From NCBI GenBank assembly GCA_025363325.1, contig JANYEF010000020.1, positions 1 to 14,383 on the forward strand: DNA of 14,383 bases. The letters run 5' to 3'. Below, in pieces: positions 8,894-14,383 of the stretch. The position numbers and the translations under genes were made by a program. Source of the DNA: Nitrospira sp. GTDB taxonomy: Bacteria > Nitrospirota > Nitrospiria > Nitrospirales > Nitrospiraceae. Every line of letters starts with the position of its first letter. The first letter of the stretch is position 1. The notes under the pieces were generated by a model. That model saw only the letters and a program-made list of their open reading frames with translations. It was not told where the DNA came from and did no database searches.

Positions 8894-9043
8894 GCGTGCA
8901 GACGCGAGGCGAGACGGGCACTCGGAGGCGTGAAGCCCTGAGGCATACTCGTGCAGTATGTCGAAGGGCTGAGCGGCGAGACTGCCCGTCACAGCCGCGT
9001 ATTCGCGCCTGCAGCAGAAGCTTCATGAATAATGCGGGTTAGG
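8894..9043 (+). repeat. Composite intergenic repeat, copy 2: nested hairpin plus conserved tail
   Basis: A nested hairpin is visible: GACGGGCA (8913-8920) pairs with TGCCCGTC (8983-8990), AGCCCT (8934-8939) with AGGGCT (8965-8970), and CATACT (8944-8949) with AGTATG (8955-8960). Outer sequence rich in GCG/CGC continues the pairing imperfectly. The motif GAGACGGGCA is close to GGGACGGGTG at 3660-3670 of copy 1. The tail at 9010-9043 matches 3776-3810 over 34-35 bases with three substitutions and one indel, in the same orientation. The tail contains the palindromes GAAGCTTC and TTCATGAA. Confidence 0.78.
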
Positions 9044-9108
9044 GGGGCCATCCGAGCATCTCCAGCCGTCAGGTGCCTCCTCCAGTGGATATTTCCTGTA
9101 ACATCCGC

Positions 9109-9120
9109 TATATTTATACT
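9109..9120 (+). promoter_or_regulatory. Candidate -10 region for aroF
   Basis: TATATT (9109-9114) and TATACT (9115-9120) are adjacent good -10 matches in an otherwise GC-rich gap, 65-75 bases before the aroF ATG. The -35 at normal spacing (TTTCCT, 9092-9097) is poor. Confidence 0.4.
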
Positions 9121-9184
9121 CTTCCGAGCGCGCATCGCCCCCGTCACGCTACAGAAGGCGATTCCCAGGTGAGAAGACAGAACC

Positions 9185-10243
9185 ATGCAGAGACCTCTCG
9201 ATAACCAACACATCATTGAAATCAAACCGCTGCCCTCCCCGCGGACGATCAAGAACAATCTCCCGATTACCGATCAGGCTGCCGCGCTGGTCGTTGAAAC
9301 CAGAGACGCCATTCGCCGAATTCTGCATGGGCAAGACCGGGAGCGACTCCTCGTCATTGTCGGCCCCTGCTCGATCCATGACCCGGAAGCCGCTTATGAA
9401 TACGCGGCCAAGCTGAAACCAGTTGCCGATGCCTTGCGCGATCGACTCCTCATCGTGATGCGAACCTATTTTGAGAAACCCCGGACGACGGTCGGCTGGA
9501 AAGGGCTCATCAACGACCCCCACCTGGACGGTACGTGCGACATCGCCACCGGAATGGAACTCGCAAGGACCATACTGCTGAAAATCAATCAATCCGGCAT
9601 GCCCTGCGCGACAGAATTGCTCGACCCCATCAGCCCACAGTACGTCGCCGACCTGATCAGCTGGACGGCCATCGGGGCTCGCACCACAGAAAGCCAAACG
9701 CATCGGGAAATAGCCAGCGGTGTCTCGATGCCGGTCGGCTTTAAAAACGGAACAGAAGGCAGCTTGCAAGTCGCGATCAATGCGATGACGTCGGCCCGCG
9801 CGCCGCACCACTTCGTCGGCATCAATGCCGAGGGACAAACCTCGATCATCAAGACCGCGGGCAACCCAGACCGGCACATCGTCCTCCGCGGCGGGGGCGG
9901 AAAAACCAACTATGACGCCGAGCATGTGGCCAACGCCGAAGCGGCCGTGGCTGGCGAGGGCATCGCCCGCCCCATCATGATCGACTGTTCCCATGACAAC
10001 TCCAGTAAAGACCATCGGCTCCAGGGTCTGGTCGCACGCGAAGTCCTCCGCCAATTCCGTGAAGGCCGCCAATCCATCATGGGCCTGATGCTCGAAAGCA
10101 ATCTCAACCCCGGCAAGCAGACCTGGAAACAAGGCATCTCCCTCGCCCACGGCGTTTCCATCACCGATGCCTGTCTCGGCTGGGAAGAAACCGAAGCGCT
10201 GCTCCCCGAACTGGCCGAAATGATCGTAACCAAGCCCGCCTAG
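9185..10243 (+). CDS. aroF: 3-deoxy-D-arabino-heptulosonate-7-phosphate synthase, class I (AroF/G/H type)
   Basis: A 352-residue cytoplasmic enzyme condensing phosphoenolpyruvate with erythrose 4-phosphate, the first step of the shikimate pathway. Length and layout match the E. coli AroF/AroG/AroH group. Visible signatures: VGPCSIHDP (metal Cys62), RTYFEKPRTTVGWKG (93-107, PEP and phosphate binding), GARTTESQTHRE (164-175), GFKNGT (185-190), DCSHDNS (His270), ESNLNPG (Glu304) and Asp328. These four metal ligands correspond to C61, H268, E302 and D326 of E. coli AroG. AGGTGAG at 9167-9173 may be a distant ribosome site. The N-terminal segment (1-45) that carries feedback control in this group is present, but which amino acid inhibits cannot be read. 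The symbol aroF is used for the isozyme group, not for Tyr sensitivity. The stop TAG is the first codon of a repeated 15-mer. Confidence 0.95.
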   Translation: MQRPLDNQHIIEIKPLPSPRTIKNNLPITDQAAALVVETRDAIRRILHGQDRERLLVIVGPCSIHDPEAAYEYAAKLKPVADALRDRLLIVMRTYFEKPRTTVGWKGLINDPHLDGTCDIATGMELARTILLKINQSGMPCATELLDPISPQYVADLISWTAIGARTTESQTHREIASGVSMPVGFKNGTEGSLQVAINAMTSARAPHHFVGINAEGQTSIIKTAGNPDRHIVLRGGGGKTNYDAEHVANAEAAVAGEGIARPIMIDCSHDNSSKDHRLQGLVAREVLRQFREGRQSIMGLMLESNLNPGKQTWKQGISLAHGVSITDACLGWEETEALLPELAEMIVTKPA

Positions 10244-10355
10244 CAGGATGCTGAACTGGCTTGTTTGGTCTGTCTAGTTTTTTGGTTGAACGATGCTAAC
10301 CAGACAAACAAAACAAACCAGATGAACCAGAGAGACCAGACCAACCAGATAGACC
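10241..10355. repeat. Composite nonamer element, locus 2, between aroF and tatD
   Basis: It starts at the aroF stop with TAGCAGGATGCTGAA (10241-10255), which recurs inverted at 13954-13968. TTGTTTGGT and CTGTCTAGT units (10261-10278) follow, then a spacer. Six exact 9-base units come next: ACCAGACAA, ACAAAACAA, ACCAGATGA, ACCAGAGAG, ACCAGACCA, ACCAGATAG (10299-10352). The two halves are complementary and could form a long imperfect hairpin that separates the aroF and tatD transcripts. The array ends six bases before the tatD ATG and leaves no room for a normal Shine-Dalgarno sequence. Confidence 0.85.
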
Positions 10356-10358
10356 TAC

Positions 10359-11138
10359 ATGCTCTTCGACACGCATACCCATCTGGACGATGCCCGCTAT
10401 AATGAAGATCGCGAGGCGATGATTGCCCGCGCCAGGGAAGTCGGTGTCGAAGCCTTTGTCACTATCGGCTGCGATCTGGCGACCAGCCAGGCGGCGGTTT
10501 CACTGGCGGAGCAACACCCGTTCATCTACGCCTCCATCGGCGTCCATCCACATGAAGTGAAGCATATCCTCGATAGCTGGTACGACGAATTCCGTCGTCT
10601 GGCGCAGAACAAGAAAGTGGTCGCCTACGGCGAGATTGGCCTCGACTACCACTACAATCATTCGTCACCGAAAGAACAGCGCGAGCGATTCCGCGAACAG
10701 ATCCAGCTCGCACGCGAGCTGAAACTCCCGGTGATCATTCATACGCGAGAGGCCCAAGAGGATACGATTGCAATTTTGAAAGAGGAACGCGCGTCAGAAA
10801 TCGGCGGGGTATTTCACTGCTTCTCAGGGGATGCCTGGCTGGCGAAGGATGCGCTGGACTTAGGGTTCTATCTCTCGTTCTCCGGGATTCTCACGTTTCA
10901 GAACGCGACGATGCTCCGGGACATCGCGAAGACCGCTCCGTTGGACCGCCTCCTGATCGAAACCGACTGCCCCTACCTGACACCCATCCCTCACCGAGGC
11001 ACACGAAACGAACCGGCCTATGTGTCCTTCGTCGCGCACAAGCTGGCGGAGCTTCACTCCGATGCGCCAGGCATGTCGGTCGACCGCATCGGACGCATCA
11101 CGACCGAGAACGCGAAACGACTGTTCAAAATCGCTTGA
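10359..11138 (+). CDS. tatD: TatD-family metal-dependent deoxyribonuclease
   Basis: A 259-residue cytoplasmic TIM-barrel hydrolase of the TatD/YcfH/YabD group, which acts as a Mg2+-dependent 3'-5' exonuclease or DNase. All metal ligands are visible: HTHLD (H6, H8), GEIGLDYH (E92), IIHTRE (H128), FHCFSG (H153) and ETDCPYL (D203). Length is standard. In many bacteria this gene follows metG, but here about 8.6 kb of other genes intervene. Its start is directly preceded by the nonamer array and there is no ribosome-binding sequence. The 3' end overlaps the convergent NYN-domain gene by 14 bases. Whether it is the TatD, YcfH or YjjV paralogue type cannot be decided; the sequence looks most like the YcfH/YabD branch. 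Confidence 0.94.
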   Translation: MLFDTHTHLDDARYNEDREAMIARAREVGVEAFVTIGCDLATSQAAVSLAEQHPFIYASIGVHPHEVKHILDSWYDEFRRLAQNKKVVAYGEIGLDYHYNHSSPKEQRERFREQIQLARELKLPVIIHTREAQEDTIAILKEERASEIGGVFHCFSGDAWLAKDALDLGFYLSFSGILTFQNATMLRDIAKTAPLDRLLIETDCPYLTPIPHRGTRNEPAYVSFVAHKLAELHSDAPGMSVDRIGRITTENAKRLFKIA

Positions 11139-11658
11139 GCTGCCGGCTTCGCTGCCGCAGCGCTTTGGGCAATTTCCGCGGATTCCCGCGCTTCTCCGGA
11201 CCTCGCTTCGGTCGGAGATCCTCTCCCGTATCCAGTTCTTTGTGTGCTAATACACCGGTCGGGTTCGGCCCCTCGCGCAGTTTCCCGACAAACTCCTGAG
11301 CCTTCATCACGAAGGCTCCCTGCGCCCTCGCAAAGTCGACAATCTCACGATCGGAACTCACCACCGCGCAGGCAGACCCGAATTTGGCAGCCAGACGTTG
11401 AATCACCTGATCGGCTTTTTCTCCCCGTCGAGAGAAGATAATCTCAAGACCGAGCCGATGCTCCCGCTGTTCCGTGCCCCGTCCCTGTTGCCACCCGTCA
11501 AAGACCACGGTGATCGCATGGGATTTTCGTTGGCGATAGGCAGCCAGGTCGCGCAAGAAGGCCTCGCGCGCCATTTCGGAATGGAGGCTTGTCCCGCCAC
11601 CGATCCGGCTCGTCTGAGCCAAAAGATTGTAACCATCGACAATCAGGTGGAGTGCCAT
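11125..11658 (-). CDS. YacP-like NYN-domain ribonuclease
   Basis: A 177-residue cytoplasmic protein of the NYN/PIN-like YacP (Rae1) family, whose studied Bacillus member cleaves mRNA on the ribosome. The PIN-type acidic residues are visible: VDGYNLL (D8, N11), VVFDGW (D54), KADQVI (D83) and SSDREIVDFA (D103). The C-terminus is strongly basic and low in complexity (from about residue 145; KRGPEKRGNPRK), plausibly RNA-binding or disordered. It is transcribed toward tatD and the two coding ends overlap by 14 bases. The ATG at 11658 has a weak purine stretch (TAGGG) upstream. Family assignment is good; the physiological target is unknown. Confidence 0.88.
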   Translation of the reverse strand: MALHLIVDGYNLLAQTSRIGGGTSLHSEMAREAFLRDLAAYRQRKSHAITVVFDGWQQGRGTEQREHRLGLEIIFSRRGEKADQVIQRLAAKFGSACAVVSSDREIVDFARAQGAFVMKAQEFVGKLREGPNPTGVLAHKELDTGEDLRPKRGPEKRGNPRKLPKALRQRSRQLKRF

Positions 11659-11729
11659 GACTAGAGACCCTACCGCTCACACCGCCTACTGTCAATCGGC
11701 TCTGGCATACCGTGGCACGGTCAATCCTC

Positions 11730-11760
11730 TTGACAACGGCACGAACATCTGAGAAATACT
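11730..11760 (+). promoter_or_regulatory. Candidate promoter for the amidase gene
   Basis: An exact TTGACA at 11730-11735 is followed after 19 bases by AATACT (11755-11760), or after 18 by AAATAC. The -35 is perfect, the -10 moderate and the spacing long. It lies about 30 bases before the amidase ATG in a gap between divergent genes, where a promoter is expected. Confidence 0.4.
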
Positions 11761-11788
11761 CTCTATCCCATCAACGCAGTACACACCC

Positions 11789-13072
11789 ATGCGATCAGCC
11801 CTGTGGCACATCCTTACCCTCACCTTCCTGGTCGGACTCTTCGACCTCCCTGGCCATGCCCTCAGTCCATTTCACGCTGGCCAAGCATATGCGGCAACGA
11901 GTGAGTCGCGTCAGAAGTCTCCGGCCAAGCCCAAGCGGTCTCGCACCTCCCGTATACACCTATCTCCCACTGCGATCGGCCTGACGACGATTCAGAACCT
12001 CCGGACAGCCAGCTCGCCGGGCTTGACGAGGCTTGTGCTTGATCTCGACGGGAAGGCCCGCCCCAGCAAACATCCCCAGTTTCAGGCCGAGGGGGTGACC
12101 ATCGATATTCCCAACACCACCTTGGGCCCATCCGCCAAAACGAAACTTGCAACTGGTAGGCTTGCCAAACCTTTTGTCATCACCCAGAACTCTGAACGAT
12201 CTGTTGAGGTCTCTCTCCCTACTGGCTCATTTCAAAGCTACAAGTTGCTTACATTGGCGAATCCTTATCGACTAGTCATCGATGTGGTGCCTCGCAGTGA
12301 ATCTCTGACAGCTCCGCCTGTTGAATCAACACCAGGCCTAGAACTTCCACTCCCTACTCCTCCGCAACCTGCTCAGCCGCGAGCCAAGTCCTTTAAGACC
12401 ATCGTGATCGATCCAGGGCACGGCGGGAAAGATCCTGGCGCGCGTGGGCAGCGAGGGACAGAAGAAAAAGACATTACACTCAAAGTCGCCTTGAAACTGC
12501 GTGATCTTTTGAGCCGGCAGCGGGGAATCCGTGTTCTCATGACACGTGAACGGGACGAGTTCATCGAGTTGGAAGACCGGGCGAAGTTTGCCAATGGACA
12601 GGAAGCGGATCTCTTCGTGTCGATCCATGTGAATTCACACCCCCAGCGCTCTGTGAAAGGGATTGAAATCTACCACTTCGGAGAGGCCAAGGATCAACGG
12701 GCGCTCGAAGTAGCGGCCCGTGAAAATGGAACCCCGCTCAACAGTACCGGCGTGGGATGGGAATATCTCGTCGCCGACCTCTTGACGGCGAAGAAAATCG
12801 AAGAGTCTCTCGAACTCGCCTGGACCGCCAAGGAGGCCATGGTGACCAACCTGACCGACCACTACGTCCTAGTAGACCATGGAGTGAAGACTGCGCCCTT
12901 CTATGTGCTCCGTTTCACCAGCATGCCCAGCATCCTGGCTGAAATTGCCTATATCTCGAACTCTGCCGAAGAAGACCTGCTCCGAACAGGACTCTTCACC
13001 ACGCGCGTGGCAGAAGCACTCATGGAAGGCGTCAACACCTTCCTCGCCTCTTCGAAACTCGCCACGCGATGA
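11789..13072 (+). CDS. N-acetylmuramoyl-L-alanine amidase with AMIN domain (AmiC-like)
   Basis: A 427-residue periplasmic zinc amidase that cuts the bond between N-acetylmuramic acid and L-alanine in peptidoglycan, used for daughter-cell separation. Parts: signal peptide (about 1-36), basic linker, AMIN domain (about 57-168, septal targeting through peptidoglycan binding), Pro-rich linker (about 175-199) and Amidase_3 catalytic domain (202-420). Zinc and catalytic residues are all present: H211 in DPGHGGKDPGA, E226 in GTEEKDITL, H280 in SIHVNS and E385 in LAEIAYISN. The segment about residues 295-375 is the long insert that in AmiA/B/C relatives carries the autoinhibitory helix relieved by LytM activators. 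No Shine-Dalgarno sequence precedes the ATG. truA follows 28 bases downstream, probably co-transcribed. Confidence 0.93.
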   Translation: MRSALWHILTLTFLVGLFDLPGHALSPFHAGQAYAATSESRQKSPAKPKRSRTSRIHLSPTAIGLTTIQNLRTASSPGLTRLVLDLDGKARPSKHPQFQAEGVTIDIPNTTLGPSAKTKLATGRLAKPFVITQNSERSVEVSLPTGSFQSYKLLTLANPYRLVIDVVPRSESLTAPPVESTPGLELPLPTPPQPAQPRAKSFKTIVIDPGHGGKDPGARGQRGTEEKDITLKVALKLRDLLSRQRGIRVLMTRERDEFIELEDRAKFANGQEADLFVSIHVNSHPQRSVKGIEIYHFGEAKDQRALEVAARENGTPLNSTGVGWEYLVADLLTAKKIEESLELAWTAKEAMVTNLTDHYVLVDHGVKTAPFYVLRFTSMPSILAEIAYISNSAEEDLLRTGLFTTRVAEALMEGVNTFLASSKLATR

Positions 13073-13100
13073 CCTCCGCACTATTCGATCCCTCACGTCG

Positions 13101-13838
13101 ATGCCTACAGTCAAGTTAGTCTTGGAATACGATGGGACCTGTTACGCCGGATGGCAGCGCCAGCCCGATCACCCCACGATCCAAGAGGCCATCGAACGAG
13201 CCATTCACCAAGTCAGCCAGGACACGCTATCGATCATCGGCGCGGGCCGCACGGATTCCGGTGTGCATGCGCTCGGCCAAGTCGCGAGCTTTCGCACGAA
13301 CCGGGATTGGCCCGCGTCCAACTGGATGCGGGCGCTCAACGCCGTGCTGCCGAAAGACATTACCGTTCGTTCCTCCGCCCTCATGGAGGCCCGATTTCAT
13401 GCCCAACACGATGCACAAGGCAAGCTCTACACCTATCGGATCCTCCACCGTCCGGCCCGCCCCACTATCGACCGCGCATTCGTGTGGCACATCTACAGGC
13501 CGCTGAATGAGGCTGCCATGCAACAGGCGGCATCGACGCTGATCGGATCACAGGACTTTTCCTCCTTCGAGGGGAGCCTCACGGACAACACCAATCCCAT
13601 CTGCCATCTGCAACGATTCACTGTCATCCGCCACGACGACCAGATCCACATTGAAGCCTACGCAGACCGGTTCCTGAAGCACATGGTCCGCGCGATGGTT
13701 GGAACAGTGGTCGAAGTGGGGCTTGGCAAACGGACTCCCGACAGTCTCACAGAGATCCTAAGGGCTCGGGATCGGTCTGCAGCAGGCCAGACCGCCCCTC
13801 CTCATGGACTCTGTCTCATGCACGTAGACTATGAGTAG
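13101..13838 (+). CDS. truA: tRNA pseudouridine(38-40) synthase TruA
   Basis: A 245-residue cytoplasmic enzyme converting uridines 38-40 in the anticodon stem-loop of many tRNAs to pseudouridine. The start MPTVKLVLEYDGTCYAGWQRQ is the typical N-terminus. The catalytic Asp is D52 in GAGRTDSGVHALGQ. Other family blocks are visible: ALNAVLPKDI, EARFHAQHDAQGKLYTYRI, GSQDFSSFEG and FLKHMVRAMVGTVVEVG. The open frame reaches upstream to 12903, but that part overlaps the amidase gene in another frame and is not TruA-like, so the ATG at 13101 is used. Its stop codon TAG opens a repeat element, as at aroF. Confidence 0.96.
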   Translation: MPTVKLVLEYDGTCYAGWQRQPDHPTIQEAIERAIHQVSQDTLSIIGAGRTDSGVHALGQVASFRTNRDWPASNWMRALNAVLPKDITVRSSALMEARFHAQHDAQGKLYTYRILHRPARPTIDRAFVWHIYRPLNEAAMQQAASTLIGSQDFSSFEGSLTDNTNPICHLQRFTVIRHDDQIHIEAYADRFLKHMVRAMVGTVVEVGLGKRTPDSLTEILRARDRSAAGQTAPPHGLCLMHVDYE

Positions 13839-13968
13839 CAGGCTATGGAAAACCATGGTGGCTTGTCTGATTCATCTGGTTGTTCTGGTCTGTCTGGTTC
13901 AACCAAATAAACAAGACAGACCAAATAACGGTCTTCTTATGCTGGCGGACTTCTTCAGCATCCTGCTA
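13836..13968. repeat. Composite nonamer element, locus 3, downstream of truA
   Basis: The element is bounded by TAGCAGG at 13836 (the truA stop codon is its first triplet) and the inverted 15-mer TTCAGCATCCTGCTA at 13954-13968. Inside are units TTGTCTGAT, TCATCTGGT, TGTTCTGGT, CTGTCTGGT (13863-13898), then, in opposite sense, ACCAAATAA, ACAAGACAG, ACCAAATAA (13902-13928), all on a 9-base period. GGTCTGTC and GACAGACC can pair as a stem. It may act as a terminator for amidase-truA, but no T-run follows. Confidence 0.83.
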
Positions 13969-14009
13969 GTGCTTCAGAAACCTGCTAGGAAAGATGCCTC
14001 AAATTCTCA

Positions 14010-14038
14010 GAGACACACCTGATAAAATTTGCTATGCT
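14010..14038 (+). promoter_or_regulatory. Candidate promoter for the PsiF-repeat gene
   Basis: GAGACA (14010-14015), a 17-base spacer and TATGCT (14033-14038) fit a sigma-70-type promoter with moderate boxes. The implied start near 14045 gives a leader of about 38 bases that includes the ribosome site. No Pho-box repeat was recognised. Confidence 0.4.
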
Positions 14039-14070
14039 CGGCTCGTTGAACTATCCCCCCACTCTCACCA

Positions 14071-14076
14071 AAGGAG
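14071..14076 (+). promoter_or_regulatory. Strong ribosome-binding site
   Basis: AAGGAG six bases before the ATG at 14083. It is one of the very few clear Shine-Dalgarno sequences in the window and fixes the start of the PsiF-repeat gene. Confidence 0.8.
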
Positions 14077-14082
14077 ATGCAT

Positions 14083-14383
14083 ATGACAAAGACAGCCGGC
14101 ATCGTGGTGGTATCCCTCTTTGTGTCTGGGCTGTGCATCGCGCCGTTTGCCATGGCGGCACCAGCTCAGCAAAACAAGATGAAAACGTGCAACGTAGAAG
14201 CCACTGCCAAAGGATTGGGTGAAGGGAAGGGCGATGAGCGAAAGGCGTTTATGAAAGAATGCCTCTCGGCAAAACTGGGGAAAGCGGAGAAGGCAGGTAG
14301 GACTCAGCAGAGCAAAATGAAGACTTGCAACAAAGAAGCTGGTGAGCAGAGCCTCAAAGGCGAAGAGCGAAAGAAGTTTATGA
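14083..14383 (+). CDS. Secreted PsiF-repeat protein, 3'-truncated by window end
   Basis: One hundred codons are visible, open to the window edge. Residues 1-25 form a signal peptide cleaved after FAMA. The mature part has two PsiF-type repeats: KMKTCNVEA...GDERKAFMKECLS (33-62) and KMKTCNKEA...GEERKKFM (79 onward, incomplete). The repeat Cys residues (36, 60, 82) suggest disulfides. E. coli PsiF belongs to the phosphate-starvation regulon but its biochemical role is unknown, and no Pho box was recognised here. A moderate promoter and a strong ribosome site precede it, so it is likely an independent, well-translated periplasmic protein. Confidence 0.88.
   Translation, partial: MTKTAGIVVVSLFVSGLCIAPFAMAAPAQQNKMKTCNVEATAKGLGEGKGDERKAFMKECLSAKLGKAEKAGRTQQSKMKTCNKEAGEQSLKGEERKKFM

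Larger units (their letters stand above)
8831..9184. other. 354-base intergenic region between divergent genes
   Basis: This gap separates the divergent His-rich and aroF genes. It holds the candidate minus-strand promoter (near 8850), the second copy of the composite hairpin-and-tail repeat (8894-9043), and the aroF promoter candidate and leader (about 9090-9184). I see no small ORF with a ribosome-binding site and no recognisable riboswitch or Trp/Phe/Tyr-rich leader peptide. Confidence 0.7.

Noticed and set aside
10299..10352. CRISPR-like array
   Set aside because: Units are 9 bases, contiguous and degenerate, with no spacers and no cas genes nearby.
12903..13100. Upstream extension of the truA frame to an ATG at 12903
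   Set aside because: It lies inside the amidase catalytic domain in another frame and has no TruA-like sequence; the normal TruA N-terminus begins at 13101.
13887..13922. Intrinsic terminator after truA
   Set aside because: A stem can form but no run of T follows; kept only as part of the repeat element.
13831..14022. Small ORF of 63 codons after truA
   Set aside because: It is formed almost wholly from the nonamer element and lacks a ribosome site; repeat-derived frame.
14034..14222. Small ORF of 62 codons near the window end
   Set aside because: It is out of frame with the PsiF-repeat gene, which has the strong ribosome site, signal peptide and recognisable repeats.

Overview
The window (14,383 bases) is an ordinary, GC-rich bacterial chromosome segment with house-keeping genes on either side of an accessory block that looks devoted to metal handling. 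Gene content (cell-wall amidase with AMIN domain, class I DAHP synthase, TonB-dependent receptor, PsiF-repeat protein) indicates a Gram-negative, outer-membrane-bearing bacterium. The style of the proteins and of the intergenic repeats reminds me of Nitrospira (Nitrospirota). That assignment is from memory and unverified.

Layout, left to right. Bases 1-1745 (+) are the 3' part of metG (methionyl-tRNA synthetase), cut by the window edge. It overlaps by ATGA a gene for an unrecognised secreted protein (1742-2590, +). A CDF zinc-type cation exporter follows (2701-3645, +), then a COG0523/CobW-type metallochaperone GTPase (3814-4788, +). Four genes then run on the minus strand, in transcriptional order: a small secreted His-rich protein (8830-8474), a TonB-dependent receptor (8374-5960), a secreted TonB-C-domain protein (5904-5431) and a PAP2-family membrane phosphatase (5336-4785). 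The PAP2 gene ends tail-to-tail against the GTPase gene with interlocked stop codons. From 9185 the window returns to house-keeping genes: DAHP synthase (+), TatD nuclease (+), a YacP-like NYN nuclease (-, overlapping the tatD 3' end), an AMIN-domain N-acetylmuramoyl-L-alanine amidase (+), truA (+), and the start of a PsiF-repeat secreted protein (+, cut by the window end).

How the genes may work together. The CDF exporter, the COG0523 GTPase with its CxCC zinc motif, the receptor, the TonB-C protein with a His/acidic N-terminus and the His-rich peptide form a plausible metal uptake, delivery and efflux neighbourhood, most likely zinc. This is inference from families and proximity; no known regulator box was recognised. 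Two overlapping perfect palindromes lie upstream of the receptor gene and are the best candidate control site.

The most unusual feature is the intergenic DNA. Three loci carry arrays with an exact 9-base period (consensus ACCAGAYAR or its complement), two of them running up to or into a start codon. A shared 15-mer begins exactly at the aroF stop codon and recurs inverted downstream of truA. Two copies of a composite repeat (a long imperfect hairpin followed by a conserved ~35-base tail) stand in the same orientation on either side of the GTPase-to-His-rich-protein block. A separate 7-base-period array sits between the receptor and TonB-C genes. No tRNA, rRNA, CRISPR array, transposase or phage gene was seen.
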